From Rhodocyclales bacterium GT-UBC (GTDB taxonomy: Bacteria; Pseudomonadota; Gammaproteobacteria; Burkholderiales; Rhodocyclaceae), in NCBI GenBank assembly GCA_003583745.1, contig QXPY01000005.1, positions 272,634 to 336,633 on the forward strand: 64,000 bases of DNA, given 5' to 3'. Below are positions 18,445 through 28,321 of the stretch, in pieces. The notes under the pieces are model-generated. The model ran no database searches and was not told where the DNA came from. It worked only from the letters and a program-made list of their open reading frames with translations. Both the position numbers and the translations under genes were made by a program. Numbering within the stretch: position 1 is the stretch's first letter; each line of letters begins with the position of its first letter.

Positions 18445-19580
18445 CACTCGCCTCTCCCAAGACCGGGCTGATCCTCACCGGAGGGGGTGCGCGCGCCGCC
18501 TATCAGGTCGGATTCCTCCTGGCGATCGCCAAACTGGCCAATAACTCGCGCCGCAATCCGTTCCCAATCATCTGCGGCACCTCTGCCGGCGCCATCAATG
18601 CGGCCAGCCTAGCCTGCCTGGCCGATAATTTTGGCCGTGCCACCAGCATCATCGCAGAAGTCTGGCGCAACATGCGCGCAGGCGACATCTATCGCGCCGA
18701 CGCACTCGGTATCGGTATCTCCGGCGCGCGCTGGATGTCGACACTGGCACTAGGCTGGCTCATCCGAAATCCACCACGCTCCTTGCTTGACAATGCACCA
18801 TTGCGCCAACTACTAACCCGACATCTAGACTTCAAAGGGATCAACCGATCAATCTCAAAAGGCGCACTGCACGCCATCAGCATATCCGCTTCGGGTTACG
18901 AATCGGGGGAAAATATCAGCTTTTTTCAGGCCCATCCTTCCGCCCAACCATGGCGACGAGTACAGCGCCTGGGCATTCGAGCTGAAATTGGCGTAGACCA
19001 CCTGCTCGCCTCTAGTGCGATCCCCTTCATATTCCCAGCCACACGCATTCACAGGGAGTATTTCGGCGATGGTTCGATGCGCCAACTCGCCCCGATCTCT
19101 CCGGCCATCCATTTAGGCGCCGAGCGCATCATGATAGTCGGTGCCAGTCGCGGGAATGAGCACCCGGAAAGGCAAAAAGTCGATCGTCACCCCTCCCTTG
19201 CCCAAATCGCCGGTCACGCCTTATCAAGTATTTTCCTGGATGGCCTTGCCGTCGATATCGAACGCTTACAACGAATCAACCAGACGCTTTCCGCCATTCC
19301 CGAAGACATCCGCTCTCAATCCGCCATCCCGCTACGACCAATCAAAACATTGATCATTTCTCCATCGGAACGACTGGACAAACTGGCGGCCGAACACGCA
19401 AAGGCGCTGCCTCGCCCTGTAAAGCTGTTGCTCACCGGATTGGGCGCGATGAATCGGCGTGGCGGCGCCCTCACAAGCTACCTGCTCTTCGAAAGACCGT
19501 TCACTGAAAAACTGATTGAATTGGGCTATGCCGATACGCTAGATAAAGCGGAAGAAGTCGGTCAATTTCTCGACTTGTAA
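18423..19580 (+). CDS. Patatin-like phospholipase
   Basis: A 385-aa protein with the full patatin set: oxyanion loop LTGGGARAAYQVG, nucleophile elbow CGTSAGAINAAS (G-x-S-x-G), and catalytic Asp in YFGDGSMRQLAPI. It has no signal peptide, so it should be cytoplasmic. The gene overlaps the 3' end of the GGDEF/EAL gene by 22 bp, so lipid hydrolysis may be tied to c-di-GMP signalling (inference). It belongs to the longer bacterial patatins, as its C-terminal part (LSAIPEDIRSQSAIPLRP and LLTGLGAMNRRGGALTSYLLFE) shows. Confidence 0.9.
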   Translation: MDQPGSLTLASPKTGLILTGGGARAAYQVGFLLAIAKLANNSRRNPFPIICGTSAGAINAASLACLADNFGRATSIIAEVWRNMRAGDIYRADALGIGISGARWMSTLALGWLIRNPPRSLLDNAPLRQLLTRHLDFKGINRSISKGALHAISISASGYESGENISFFQAHPSAQPWRRVQRLGIRAEIGVDHLLASSAIPFIFPATRIHREYFGDGSMRQLAPISPAIHLGAERIMIVGASRGNEHPERQKVDRHPSLAQIAGHALSSIFLDGLAVDIERLQRINQTLSAIPEDIRSQSAIPLRPIKTLIISPSERLDKLAAEHAKALPRPVKLLLTGLGAMNRRGGALTSYLLFERPFTEKLIELGYADTLDKAEEVGQFLDL

Positions 19581-19618
19581 TCTACGCAAAGCCTATGGCA
19601 CCAGACCGGAAACAGAAA

Positions 19619-19634
19619 GGCCCCTTGCGGGGCC
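19619..19634 (-). terminator. Terminator hairpin after tRNA-Ser
   Basis: GGCCCC-TTGC-GGGGCC with A/T-rich flanks on both sides lies 16 bp past the tRNA 3' end, and 38 bp past the patatin stop on the other strand. It could serve both. Confidence 0.6.
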
Positions 19635-19650
19635 GTTTCATCGAGGCATC

Positions 19651-19738
19651 TGGCGGGTCCGGTGAGATTCGAACTCACGATGGGTTTCCCCACGCCGGTT
19701 TTCAAGACCGGTGCATTCAACCGCTCTGCCACAGACCC
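19651..19738 (-). tRNA. tRNA-Ser(UGA)
   Basis: 88 nt including an encoded CCA (TGG on the plus strand at 19651-19653). The acceptor stem GGGTCTG pairs with CGGACCC. The anticodon arm is ACCGG-TCTTGAAAA-CCGG with anticodon UGA in the loop CTTGAAA. A long variable arm (GTGGGGAAACCCAT region) and T arm GTGAG-TTCGAAT-CTCAC mark it as serine tRNA. A possible -10 (TATCAT on the minus strand, 19750-19755) lies about 12 bp upstream. Confidence 0.97.
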
Positions 19739-19861
19739 GGAAGGCGCGCATGATAGCACATTGAAGCCCGAGTTCGCCCAGAGAGAGAATGAACGATTGA
19801 AACTTTGAGACTCCTCCGCTAGTCTTAGTGATTGAAGAAACAACATAAGGGAGTTCCCCCG

Positions 19862-20554
19862 ATGAATACTAGCTATGACCTTCCCAGCCAGAGCAGTTCT
19901 GGCGTCGCCATCCAGCAAAATCGTGTACTGCGCAACACCTACATGCTTCTTGCAGCATCCATGATTCCAACGATTCTTGGCGCAGCCATTGGAATCCAGA
20001 TGCAGTTTAGTTTTATGGCCGGCAGCCCACTGATCGGCTTCTTGCTTTTCATGGGCATTTCCATCGCCTTCATGTACGGCATTGAACGGAACAAGAATAG
20101 CGGCTTAGGTGTAGCCCTGTTGCTAGGCTTCACGTTCTTTATGGGACTGATGCTTTCACGCATTTTGCAGTTTGCGCTCGGCTTTTCGAACGGTGCATCA
20201 ATGATCGCTCTGGCCGCAGGCGGGTCTGGCGCTATCTTTTTCACCATGTCCAGCATTGCAGCGGTAAGCAAACGCGATTTTTCGAGCATGGGCAAATTCC
20301 TGTTTGCTGGAGTAATCTTGGTATTGCTTGCTAGCATTGCCAACCTTTTTTTCCAGATTCCAGTCCTTTCATTAGTTATCTCTGCCGCTATCGTGGGCAT
20401 TTTCTCAGCCTATATCCTGTACGACATCAACCGTATCGTACGAGGCGGAGAAACCAATTACATCAGCGCCACACTTGCGGTCTATCTCGACATCTACAAT
20501 GTTTTCGTCAGCTTGCTGCAATTAATCATGGCGCTAACCGGCGAACGCGACTAA
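19862..20554 (+). CDS. Bax inhibitor-1/YccA family membrane protein
   Basis: A 230-aa protein with seven hydrophobic segments; the first ones are NTYMLLAASMIPTILGAAIG and PLIGFLLFMGISIAFMYGI. The C-terminal YDINRIVRGGETNYISATLAVYLDIYNVFVSLLQLI is the family signature, with paired acidic residues that set Ca2+/pH gating in studied members. ATG 19862 has AGGGAG at 19847-19852; the frame is open ten codons further up. Next to it on the minus strand is the tRNA-Ser gene. Confidence 0.9.
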   Translation: MNTSYDLPSQSSSGVAIQQNRVLRNTYMLLAASMIPTILGAAIGIQMQFSFMAGSPLIGFLLFMGISIAFMYGIERNKNSGLGVALLLGFTFFMGLMLSRILQFALGFSNGASMIALAAGGSGAIFFTMSSIAAVSKRDFSSMGKFLFAGVILVLLASIANLFFQIPVLSLVISAAIVGIFSAYILYDINRIVRGGETNYISATLAVYLDIYNVFVSLLQLIMALTGERD

Positions 20555-20567
20555 TTTCATAACAAAA

Positions 20568-20588
20568 AAGGCGGCCTAGCGCCGCCTT
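20568..20588. terminator. Bidirectional terminator between the BI-1 gene and rlmD
   Basis: AAGGCGGC-CTAGC-GCCGCCTT with an A run before it and TGTTTTT after it lies between two convergent genes, so it can serve both. Confidence 0.85.
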
Positions 20589-20603
20589 GTTTTTCCTGTT
20601 CGT

Positions 20604-21902
20604 TTATGGACGCTCGAACACCGCCACAGATTCAACGTGGGCAGTATGTGGAAACATGTTAACTACACCTGCAGCAACAAAGCGATACTTGTTTACGGCA
20701 ACCATCACGGCCGCATCGCGTGAAAGGGTTGCTGGATCGCAAGAGACATAAACAACACGTTTCGGCCCATTAGCACCCAACGATTTGATCAACTCGACTG
20801 CCCCGTCGCGCGGCGGGTCGATCAGCATCTTGTCGAAACGCCCCAGTGCTGCAATCGACTCGGCCGAGCACTCGAACAAGTTGGCAACAGCAAACTCTAC
20901 ATTGGCCGCCAAACCATTAGCCACTGCGCTCGCCCGACCGCGCTCGACCAATCCGGCACTTCCTTCAACACCGAGGACCTGCGCGCCAGAGCGCGCGATC
21001 GGCAAGGTAAAGTTGCCTAGTCCGCAAAACATGTCAGCGACCCTTTCACCTGGTTTTGGATCGAGCAAACGTAGCGCTCGACGAACCAGAACCCGATTCA
21101 CAGCATGGTTAACCTGAGTGAAATCCGTCGGCAGGAAATCGAGCTCCAGATCAAACTCTGGCAAGGTGTACGACAGGCGGGGGCCAGGTAACGGATGAAA
21201 TCGACATACAGAACCAGGCCCTTTGGGTTGGAGATAGATCACCACCCGATGGTGGTCGGCAAACTGCCTGATCAGTACTTCATCATTTTCACTCAGGGGC
21301 TCCAATATGCGCAGCACAACCGCCGTGCAACGCTCCCCAACTGAGATTTCAACCTGTGGCAAGCGCTCTGCAATCGTCAAGGCACCAATCAATTCACGCA
21401 TTGGTCCGAGTAGTGCAGACACATGGGGTGGCAAAACAGCGCAGGTTTCCATATTCGCGACATAACTGCTGCGGCGCTCATGGAATCCAATTAGCATTCC
21501 CCCCTTGCTCGGCACCTTTCGCACGGCAAGGCGAGCCCGATGTCGATACCCCCAAGGACTCCCCTGAATGGGTGGAAGAATGGTATCGGGGCGTATCCGA
21601 CCGATATGCCATAAACTGTTTTCCAGAACCCGCTGTTTAGCAGCAACCTGTGCACTCGCATCCATATGCTGCATGGCGCAACCGCCACAGATGCCGAAAT
21701 GCGGACAACGTGGCTCAACACGATTTGTTGAAGGACGAGCGATACTAACCAGATGAGCCAACTCATAATTTGGCTTTTTTCTGAAACTAGCGTATTCGAC
21801 TAACTCCCCCGGCAAACCACCCTCGACGAAGATCGCTTTGCCTTCTTGGCGCGTAATTCCTCTCGCCTCATGATCCAGTGACTCAATGATCCCGAACGGC
21901 AC
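20604..21902 (-). CDS. rlmD: 23S rRNA (uracil-1939-C5)-methyltransferase RlmD
   Basis: A 432-aa protein with an N-terminal TRAM-like domain (GIIESLDHEARGITRQEGKAIFVEG), a [4Fe-4S] motif CPHFGICGGCAMQHM plus an upstream Cys set (CPHFGIC-GGC), and a Rossmann methyltransferase: VADMFCGLGNFTLPIA, then the nucleophile motif VVYVSCDPATLSRDA. RlmD methylates U1939 of 23S rRNA. The start is a GTG at 21902. It is divergent from the DUF gene at 21953. Confidence 0.92.
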   Translation of the reverse strand: MPFGIIESLDHEARGITRQEGKAIFVEGGLPGELVEYASFRKKPNYELAHLVSIARPSTNRVEPRCPHFGICGGCAMQHMDASAQVAAKQRVLENSLWHIGRIRPDTILPPIQGSPWGYRHRARLAVRKVPSKGGMLIGFHERRSSYVANMETCAVLPPHVSALLGPMRELIGALTIAERLPQVEISVGERCTAVVLRILEPLSENDEVLIRQFADHHRVVIYLQPKGPGSVCRFHPLPGPRLSYTLPEFDLELDFLPTDFTQVNHAVNRVLVRRALRLLDPKPGERVADMFCGLGNFTLPIARSGAQVLGVEGSAGLVERGRASAVANGLAANVEFAVANLFECSAESIAALGRFDKMLIDPPRDGAVELIKSLGANGPKRVVYVSCDPATLSRDAAVMVAVNKYRFVAAGVVNMFPHTAHVESVAVFERP

Positions 21903-21952
21903 ACGAAACTCCGAAAAAGGGCTAATTCTATCAACCAGTTACACTAATTACC

Positions 21953-22432
21953 ATGAGCAGAGAACTGATTACCTCCTGGAGCGAATACCAACTGGCGTTT
22001 GAGCGCATATTAGCCATGGCTACGCAAAAAGTGGCTATCTACGACGCAAACCTAAAGCTCTACAAATTGGACTCGCCCCCCCAGCAACTCCAGATCAAAC
22101 GGATACTGCTGCTGGGCGGACATACCTCACGGCTACGAATCGCTTTGCGAGCAACCGATGAGGTTTATCGTGAGACTCCCAGACTGATCAATCTTCTAAA
22201 CACTTATGGCCATGTGTTTGCCATGCAGCAAACTGCACCGGAGTTATCTCACCTCAGAGATGCGATGATCATAGTCGATGACCAGCACGCACTGATTCGT
22301 TTCGAACAAAATCTTCCTCGGAGCAAATTGCTGATTAACGAAAACGACGAAGTGAGGCCGTATGGAGCACGATTTGATGAAATATGGGATCAAGGCGGCG
22401 ACATGATTCATGCCAATGTACTTGGACTCTAA
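21953..22432 (+). CDS. Conserved hypothetical protein (DUF7931-like)
   Basis: A 159-aa soluble protein: MSRELITSWSEYQLAFERILA, then LLLGGHTSRLRIALRAT, LRDAMIIVDDQHALIRFE and RPYGARFDEIWDQGG. The pattern (start of a PLD-like or nuclease-like fold, with IIVDDQHALIR) agrees with a betaproteobacterial family I associate with DUF7931, but this is from memory and not certain. It is divergent from rlmD with a 50-bp gap. No function can be given. Confidence 0.65.
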   Translation: MSRELITSWSEYQLAFERILAMATQKVAIYDANLKLYKLDSPPQQLQIKRILLLGGHTSRLRIALRATDEVYRETPRLINLLNTYGHVFAMQQTAPELSHLRDAMIIVDDQHALIRFEQNLPRSKLLINENDEVRPYGARFDEIWDQGGDMIHANVLGL

Positions 22433-22502
22433 AACCCGCCAGAAACAGATTTTTACGATTCCGCAGTGCACCACGCCCGCCCCTTTGAGGACGAATTGTT
22501 GT

Positions 22503-22508
22503 TATAAT
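22503..22508 (+). promoter_or_regulatory. Probable -10 box of the Ala/Pro lipoprotein gene
   Basis: TATAAT lies 69 bp before the ATG of the gene at 22577. A TTGAGG at 22485-22490 is too close for a normal -35, so only the -10 is convincing. Confidence 0.4.
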
Positions 22509-22576
22509 TTCAGGCTGATTGGGTCGCTCCTGATCTCAAATTTTGCTTTTATATTCTTATCGATAAGGAAATTTCC

Positions 22577-22825
22577 ATGACCAAGTCCCTCCTCGTTGCC
22601 GCTCTGCTCGCCGTTGCCCTGTCTGCTTGTGGCAAGAAGGAAGAACCGGCTGCTGCTCCGGCTCCGGCTCCGGCTGCTGCTCCGGCCCCGGAAGCCAAGC
22701 CGGCTGAAGCCGCTGCTCCGGCCGCCGCTCCTGCCGCCGACGCTGCCAAGCCGGCTGAAGCTGCTGCTCCGGCTGCCGCCCCTGCCGCTGAAGCCGCCAA
22801 GCCGGCCGAAGAAGCCAAGAAGTAA
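22577..22825 (+). CDS. Ala/Pro-rich small lipoprotein
   Basis: An 82-aa protein. A signal sequence ends in the lipobox LSAC (MTKSLLVAALLAVALSAC), then GKKEEP, then a low-complexity part made of Ala, Pro, Glu and Lys. Two near-identical units of the type A-K-P-A-E-A-A-A-P-A-A-A-P-A follow each other, ending PAEEAKK. Such proteins may span or extend into the periplasm. The start has AAGGAAA upstream. A strong terminator follows, so it is a single-gene unit. Function unknown. Confidence 0.8.
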   Translation: MTKSLLVAALLAVALSACGKKEEPAAAPAPAPAAAPAPEAKPAEAAAPAAAPAADAAKPAEAAAPAAAPAAEAAKPAEEAKK

Positions 22826-22843
22826 TTTACTTCTACTCATGAA

Positions 22844-22869
22844 AAACGGGGCTTTCGCCCCGTTTTTTT
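22844..22869 (+). terminator. Intrinsic terminator of the lipoprotein gene
   Basis: AAACGGGGC-TTTC-GCCCCGTTT followed by a run of T; 19 bp past the stop. Confidence 0.92.
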
Positions 22870-22949
22870 TCGCCCATTGATATTTACACCGCCGCTCTCA
22901 ATGCAGCGAACTCGACGAATAACAGCATTCGCCGAGCCATTTCCTTAAA

Positions 22950-24089
22950 TCACTGCAATTGCTGGGAAAGCAGCGCCAGTATCCTGCGAGCAGTATCGGA
23001 TTTATCGACCCCGCCTTCGCTAGTCAACACCTGTACGGTACTTTGCGCCCCAGCTTCGCTAACATAGATTCGATATTGAACCTTTGCCGAAGCCGTCGCC
23101 TCCTTACTTCGCCAAAAGGCCAGCTTTGAAAGCAATCCCGTTTCTTTTTTGCTGCCGTTGTCGGCCTCTGGGTCAACATAACGAACGAAATACAGACCAC
23201 GCGTGCGGTCCCTGTCTTCAACAGTAAACCCGACCCGATCAAGCGCCAAGCCCACTCTTCTCCATGCGCGATCAAATCGTTCGCTGACTTCCAGGGTTCC
23301 AGCACCATCATCCGACTTTGCCAGCTTGGCGCGCGGCTCCTGCTTTGCCGCAGCGATTGCTGCTTCAGCCCGCTTTTCTTCTGAGCCAAGGCGCACCATC
23401 AAACGACGCAACATCTCCGCTTCGAGCTCGGGATCTGCCGCTCGCGGTTGCCAACGCGTATCGTCTTTGGAAGAAGAGGTATAAACCTCCTCCATTCCGC
23501 GATGGCTGATGAACAGGTCTGTCGTTCCCGGCTCCACTCCCGGCTCCAAACGCGTTCTGAACTTATCGCGCTCTCCGGTCGAATAAAGGGTATCGAGCAA
23601 GCTTCCCAAAGTACTTCGAATCAAATCATTCGGAATCTTGGCCCGGTTCTCTGCCCAGTCTGTCTCCATCAGGCCGGCATCCGGACGCTCGGTACTTATG
23701 ATAAAACCCGTCTCTTGCCAGAAATCTTTGACGGTATCCCACAATTTATCGGCAGGCATAGCGACCACCAGCCAACGCTGGGTCCCCGAACGCTCGACAC
23801 GAACCTTATCGACCTGCGGGAGAATCGCAGAATTCTGGGCTTGCGCAACGGGCGCTCGATCTGCACTGTAAGCTGAGAATGTCGCACTACCTTTACCGGC
23901 GGCATCGGGCACAAGGAAACGCTCATCACGAGCAACCTGGGTCAGGTCAGGAGGAATCTCCAGCGTAGGCGCCTTCGCAGCAGATTTGTATTCAATCTTA
24001 CGCGAGTCAGGAAGCATGCTACATCCGGAGACAGCGATGGCAAGCAAGGCAAAAATTAAGCCGGGGGACCGACGATGATTCATATTCAC
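22950..24089 (-). CDS. bamC: Outer-membrane assembly lipoprotein BamC
   Basis: A 379-aa protein with lipobox AVSGC (residues 19-23) and the conserved unstructured N-terminal region IEYKSAAKAPTLEIPPDLT, which in E. coli binds BamD. Two helix-grip domains follow (about 100-235: RWLVVAMPADKLWDTVKDFWQETGF; about 265-379: RFDRAWRRVGLALDRVGF). It is part of the Bam complex that inserts beta-barrel proteins. It follows dapA by 9 bp, as in E. coli. Confidence 0.92.
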   Translation of the reverse strand: MNMNHRRSPGLIFALLAIAVSGCSMLPDSRKIEYKSAAKAPTLEIPPDLTQVARDERFLVPDAAGKGSATFSAYSADRAPVAQAQNSAILPQVDKVRVERSGTQRWLVVAMPADKLWDTVKDFWQETGFIISTERPDAGLMETDWAENRAKIPNDLIRSTLGSLLDTLYSTGERDKFRTRLEPGVEPGTTDLFISHRGMEEVYTSSSKDDTRWQPRAADPELEAEMLRRLMVRLGSEEKRAEAAIAAAKQEPRAKLAKSDDGAGTLEVSERFDRAWRRVGLALDRVGFTVEDRDRTRGLYFVRYVDPEADNGSKKETGLLSKLAFWRSKEATASAKVQYRIYVSEAGAQSTVQVLTSEGGVDKSDTARRILALLSQQLQ

Positions 24090-24098
24090 GACACTCCG

Positions 24099-24977
24099 TC
24101 AGGCAAGTACGCCAGCCGTGCGCATGGCTTCAAGCACGCGCGGCTGATTGGCTTCGGACAATGTAGTCAAGGGAAGACGAATCCCCCCAGGAATCAACCC
24201 CAGCTTATGAACCGCCCACTTGACAGGAATTGGGTTCGCCTCGCAGAACAGATCGCGATGCAACCCCAGCAGCTTGAAGTGCGCAGCACGCGCCTTGGCT
24301 ACATCACCCGCAGCGGCGGCCACGCACATTTCATGCATCAAACGAGGAGCAACGTTCGCCGTTACCGAGATATTTCCATGGAACCCCAACATAATCGAGG
24401 CCACGCAGGTCATGTCATCACCGCTATACAACGCAAACTCTTTCGGCGCACGAGCAATCAGGTCGGAAGCGCGGTCAAGATTTCCGGTCGCATCTTTAAC
24501 CCCAACGATACCCGGCACTTGTGCCAAGCGCAGGATGGTATCGTTGGACATGTCGGCGACGGTACGTCCAGGTACGTTATAAAGCAGCACAGGCAAGTCA
24601 ACGGCTTCGGCAATCGCCTTGAAATGCCGGTACAAGCCTTCTTGAGTCGGCTTGTTGTAATAAGGCACGACTGAAAGCGCCATGTCGGCCCCAGCCTTTT
24701 TTGCAAACTCGGTCAGTTCAATAGCCTCAGAAGTCGAGTTGGCACCAGTACCGGCGATCACCGGAATACGGCCAGCAGAATGCTCCACCGTAACCTTGAT
24801 CAACTCGCAATGCTCCTCGACGCTAACCGTTGGCGATTCGCCGGTGGTACCAACGATCACGATTGCATCGGTACCCTCGTTGATATGAAAATCGACGAGC
24901 CCGCGCAGAGCATTCAAATCGAGACTACCATCGTCATGCATGGGCGTGACGATAGCGACAATGGATCCAGTAATCAT
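24099..24977 (-). CDS. dapA: 4-hydroxy-tetrahydrodipicolinate synthase
   Basis: DapA condenses pyruvate with aspartate semialdehyde on the way to diaminopimelate and lysine. Seen: [17 protein letters not shown] at the N terminus, [17 protein letters not shown] (Thr pair of the proton relay), [19 protein letters not shown] (catalytic Tyr), and the Schiff-base Lys in [12 protein letters not shown]. The length of 292 aa is normal. The overlap of function with asd at 4.9 kb is metabolic, not linked in an operon. Confidence 0.96.
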   Translation of the reverse strand: MITGSIVAIVTPMHDDGSLDLNALRGLVDFHINEGTDAIVIVGTTGESPTVSVEEHCELIKVTVEHSAGRIPVIAGTGANSTSEAIELTEFAKKAGADMALSVVPYYNKPTQEGLYRHFKAIAEAVDLPVLLYNVPGRTVADMSNDTILRLAQVPGIVGVKDATGNLDRASDLIARAPKEFALYSGDDMTCVASIMLGFHGNISVTANVAPRLMHEMCVAAAAGDVAKARAAHFKLLGLHRDLFCEANPIPVKWAVHKLGLIPGGIRLPLTTLSEANQPRVLEAMRTAGVLA

Positions 24978-25056
24978 GGCCTTGTTTGCAAAAAAATAAT
25001 TCGTCGATTGTAACTGAATCGCCCAATGGCGCGGATAGGCGCGGCGTAAGAGTTTG

Positions 25057-26040
25057 TTATTTTAGCGGCAGCCAATACAGACGCCCGCGAACGAGACGCA
25101 TCAGGCCATCAGGCAGAAGCAACTCCGGATGGCGATCAGAGGCGGCGGTAAGCAGTTGACGGGCAAACTCATCCAGACGCGCCGCCACCGGCGCACGCCA
25201 TCCTTTCTGACGCAAACGATAACGCAGGAGGTTTTTCAGCCTCGGCAGGGAAAGCTGGCGCAACGCCTTGAGTGACGCCGATTCATCCTCCGCCCCGTCG
25301 AGCACGGCAGACCAGTCCTGCAGCGCGAGTTCGGATAGCAAGATATCGGCTTCGGAAAAATGCCCGGCCGCCTGCGCCAAGGATTCTTCTACTTTCGGAA
25401 ACCTCGCTTTAAGTACAGGCAGAACCTGATGGCGCAAATAATTCCGGGAAAAACGAACGTCGTGGTTGCTTTCGTCAACAACCCAATGCAGGCCATATTC
25501 GCTGGCATAAGCCTCCAGTTCGCCACGACTGACATCGAGGAGTGGACGCAACAGGCGAGGACCGCCCCCAATTTCTCGTTGCGCCGGCATCCCCCGTGCT
25601 CCGGCCACGCCAGCCCCCCGCAACAGGTTGAACAAGACCGTTTCGGCCTGATCTCCACGATGATGGGCCAGTAATACAACATCTGCGCCGCATTCGGCAA
25701 AGGCGGCATGTCGCGCCTGACGAGCGGCCGCCTCCAAACCTCCACCACCGCCCATCTCGATGCTAACCTTGACAATCTGCAAGTCGACACCAAGCTGAGC
25801 GCAATACTCGGCACAAAAATCACTCCAGGCAAGTGCATTCGACGATAGGCCGTGATTGACATGCAATGCCGTAAGACGCGCCCCCAAGCCCAAGCGGCTC
25901 AACACATGCAGCAAAACGACGGAATCACACCCTCCGGAAAGGCCGACACAGAGATGTGCGTTGACAGCGCAGCGGTCGGCGAGCCAATCGCCGACCCGCC
26001 CCGCCAGATCAGTTGGCAGCCTGTTCCTTGAAGCGGCCAT
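25057..26040 (-). CDS. tilS: tRNA(Ile)-lysidine synthase
   Basis: TilS makes lysidine at C34 of tRNA-Ile(CAU). The PP-loop is [16 protein letters not shown] (SGGxDS), followed by [21 protein letters not shown] and [21 protein letters not shown]. At 327 aa it is shorter than E. coli TilS and seems to lack most of the C-terminal domain. The ATG at 26040 lies inside accA (32-bp overlap), so it is translated in coupling with accA. Confidence 0.92.
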   Translation of the reverse strand: MAASRNRLPTDLAGRVGDWLADRCAVNAHLCVGLSGGCDSVVLLHVLSRLGLGARLTALHVNHGLSSNALAWSDFCAEYCAQLGVDLQIVKVSIEMGGGGGLEAAARQARHAAFAECGADVVLLAHHRGDQAETVLFNLLRGAGVAGARGMPAQREIGGGPRLLRPLLDVSRGELEAYASEYGLHWVVDESNHDVRFSRNYLRHQVLPVLKARFPKVEESLAQAAGHFSEADILLSELALQDWSAVLDGAEDESASLKALRQLSLPRLKNLLRYRLRQKGWRAPVAARLDEFARQLLTAASDRHPELLLPDGLMRLVRGRLYWLPLK

Positions 26041-26977
26041 AACTCATCAGCCGCTCATAACGCGCATTCAACAAATCGGCAGTAGACAGACCGGAAAGTT
26101 GCTTCAACGCATCCTGCAGGGCCTTTTTCAATTGCTGTGCCATGGCACGGTGATCACGATGCGCCCCACCGAGCGGCTCGTGCACGATCTTGTCGATCAA
26201 CCCCAGGGTTTTTAAGCGCTGAGCCGTAATACCCATGGTTTCAGCAGCCTCGGGAGCTTTCTCGGCACTTTTCCAGAGAATGGAAGCACAACCTTCGGGC
26301 GAGATAACCGAATAGGTCGAATACTGCAGCATTTGCACTACATCGCCGATGGCAATCGCCAAAGCGCCACCGGACCCGCCTTCACCAATAATGGTTACGA
26401 TCACGGGAACCTTCAGTTCCGCCATGACGAAAAGATTTCGCCCAATCGCCTCGGACTGACCGCGCTCTTCGGCATCGATCCCCGGATAGGCTCCCGGAGT
26501 GTCGACAAAGGTCATGACCGGAATGCCGAATTTTTCTGCCAGCTTCATCAGGCGCAATGCCTTGCGATACCCCTCTGGACGAGGCATACCGAAATTGCGA
26601 TAGATCTTTTCCTTGGTATCGCGCCCTTTCTGGTGCCCGATGACCATCACCGGCTGACCATTAAATCTGGCCAAGCCGCCAACAATTGCATGATCGTCGG
26701 CAAATGCACGATCGCCATGCAACTCTTCGAAATCAGTAAAAATCAGGGAGAGGTAATCCAGCGTATAGGGCCGCTGAGGATGACGAGCAACCTGAGAAAT
26801 CTGCCACGGTGACAACTTGGCATAAATCTCCTTGGTCAGCTGGCCGCCTTTTTTTTCTAGACGATCAATCTCTTCCGAGATATCGACAGCCGAATCATCC
26901 TGCACGAAGCGCAGCTCTTCGATCTTTGCTTCGAGGTCGGCAATGGACTGCTCGAAGTCGAGGAAACTTGTTTTCAT
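26009..26977 (-). CDS. accA: Acetyl-CoA carboxylase carboxyltransferase subunit alpha
   Basis: AccA with AccD transfers carboxyl from biotin to acetyl-CoA, the first step of fatty acid synthesis. The N terminus [25 protein letters not shown] is typical, and [56 protein letters not shown] and [14 protein letters not shown] are family blocks. Start 26977 gives 322 aa, the usual length; the frame stays open 45 codons upstream without family character. Confidence 0.95.
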   Translation of the reverse strand: MKTSFLDFEQSIADLEAKIEELRFVQDDSAVDISEEIDRLEKKGGQLTKEIYAKLSPWQISQVARHPQRPYTLDYLSLIFTDFEELHGDRAFADDHAIVGGLARFNGQPVMVIGHQKGRDTKEKIYRNFGMPRPEGYRKALRLMKLAEKFGIPVMTFVDTPGAYPGIDAEERGQSEAIGRNLFVMAELKVPVIVTIIGEGGSGGALAIAIGDVVQMLQYSTYSVISPEGCASILWKSAEKAPEAAETMGITAQRLKTLGLIDKIVHEPLGGAHRDHRAMAQQLKKALQDALKQLSGLSTADLLNARYERLMSYGRFKEQAAN

Positions 26978-27142
26978 GGACAGCTCGTTTTCTTGGTCGG
27001 CGCGTATTTTACCCCAAAGGCCGAAAAAGCTACGCCCCTCTGCCCGAAGTGAGCATCCATGCGGCTTTGCGCCCATTTTCACGATGTCGAAACAGCGTTT
27101 TTTTGCTAACATCGAAGGCGATAATCAACAAGAAAGCGTGAC

Positions 27143-28306
27143 ATGTCCGTTTCTGACCTGCTGTTTCTGCACCCTCTGCTTGGCGCAGACGATTCCTGGT
27201 CCGGTTATCTGGTTGAAACGCCGCCCGATACGGATTGCGACAAAGCGATCGAACGACTTGTCCACCACGCCAAACTGCGTGAATTCGACCGCCGCCATAC
27301 TTGGCTGATCCCCGCCACACCAGGTCTGGAAAGCAAAGACGCCATCGGGAATCTGGTCCAGGTCTTTCCTGCACAAGCCAGTGAATCGCTTAAAGCCCTG
27401 GAAACAAGCTTGCGACAATCCGGCCACAAAGTGGCCTTGCAGACGACGCCGGAAGAAAAGCTTCCCATGCCGGGCGCCTGGGACCTTGCGCTGATCAACA
27501 CCAGCCACGCCCGTGCCTTACGCCCGTTTGCCCTGATCGGCCTGTCGAGCAGAACCATCGTCTTGTCGACTGACGTTCAAAGTTACGCCGATTACGCTTG
27601 GGTACATGCCAACGCCTGCACGCTATCGACTACCGAGTTTCTACTCGGCAGGAACCTGAATGGCCAGAAAGCCGACATGACGCGGGTAAAACTTCTGGAA
27701 ATGCTGGCACTGATCGCCGAAGATGCTGAAACTGAAGCTATCGAGAACGTTTTCCGCCAAGAGCCCAAGCTGTCCTACAGCCTGCTGCGCCTGGTCAATT
27801 CGGCCGCCATCGCGCCGCGTAGTCCGATTACCAGCTTTGCCCAAGCCATCAACCTGCTCGGACGCCGGCAGTTGCAGCGCTGGCTGCAACTCCTGGTCTA
27901 TGCCGATACGAACAATGGCCATCAGCCCAACCCGCTCCTGCAAAAGGCGGCTGCTCGTGGCCGCCTGCTTGAACTTCTAGTTGGTCAGCTCTCGCCCCCG
28001 CCCCAGGTCGACAACAAGGAAGATGCCGCCTTCATGGTTGGCGTTTTCTCCCTGCTCGATGTTTTGCTCAACATGTCGATGAGCGAAATTCTGCAACAAC
28101 TGCCTCTCGCCACCACGGTCCGCGACGCACTCGCTGACTATGCGGGCTCACTGGGCGCCCTCCTGCGCGTGATTGATGCAGCAGAACGCCGCAACCTCGG
28201 TGTCGCCAACGAATTGCTTGGCAAAACCTCAGTCAGCCCGGCTGCTTACGTCGAAGCTCAGCTTTCGGCCTTGCACTGGGCGGCACGCATTCACTGCGCC
28301 GCCTGA
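27143..28306 (+). CDS. HDOD-domain protein with a degenerate EAL-like N-terminal half
   Basis: A 387-aa protein of the YuxH type. The N-terminal half (to about 185) looks like a shrunken EAL domain without the E-A-L motif: ALINTSHARALRPFALIGLSSRTIVLSTDVQSYADYAWV. The C-terminal HDOD domain begins about 190: MLALIAEDAETEAIENVFRQEPKLSYSLLRLVNSA, with FAQAINLLGRRQLQRWLQLLVYAD. HDOD proteins act in signalling without known catalysis. It is divergent from accA, whose start is 165 bp away. Confidence 0.85.
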   Translation: MSVSDLLFLHPLLGADDSWSGYLVETPPDTDCDKAIERLVHHAKLREFDRRHTWLIPATPGLESKDAIGNLVQVFPAQASESLKALETSLRQSGHKVALQTTPEEKLPMPGAWDLALINTSHARALRPFALIGLSSRTIVLSTDVQSYADYAWVHANACTLSTTEFLLGRNLNGQKADMTRVKLLEMLALIAEDAETEAIENVFRQEPKLSYSLLRLVNSAAIAPRSPITSFAQAINLLGRRQLQRWLQLLVYADTNNGHQPNPLLQKAAARGRLLELLVGQLSPPPQVDNKEDAAFMVGVFSLLDVLLNMSMSEILQQLPLATTVRDALADYAGSLGALLRVIDAAERRNLGVANELLGKTSVSPAAYVEAQLSALHWAARIHCAA

Positions 28307-28321
28307 GCCAGGAATGATCGA

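Noticed and set aside
22640..22825. Tandem DNA repeat or CRISPR-like array
   Set aside because: The repetition comes from Ala/Pro codons in a lipoprotein gene with signal peptide, lipobox and terminator; no spacers exist. No CRISPR array was seen in the window.
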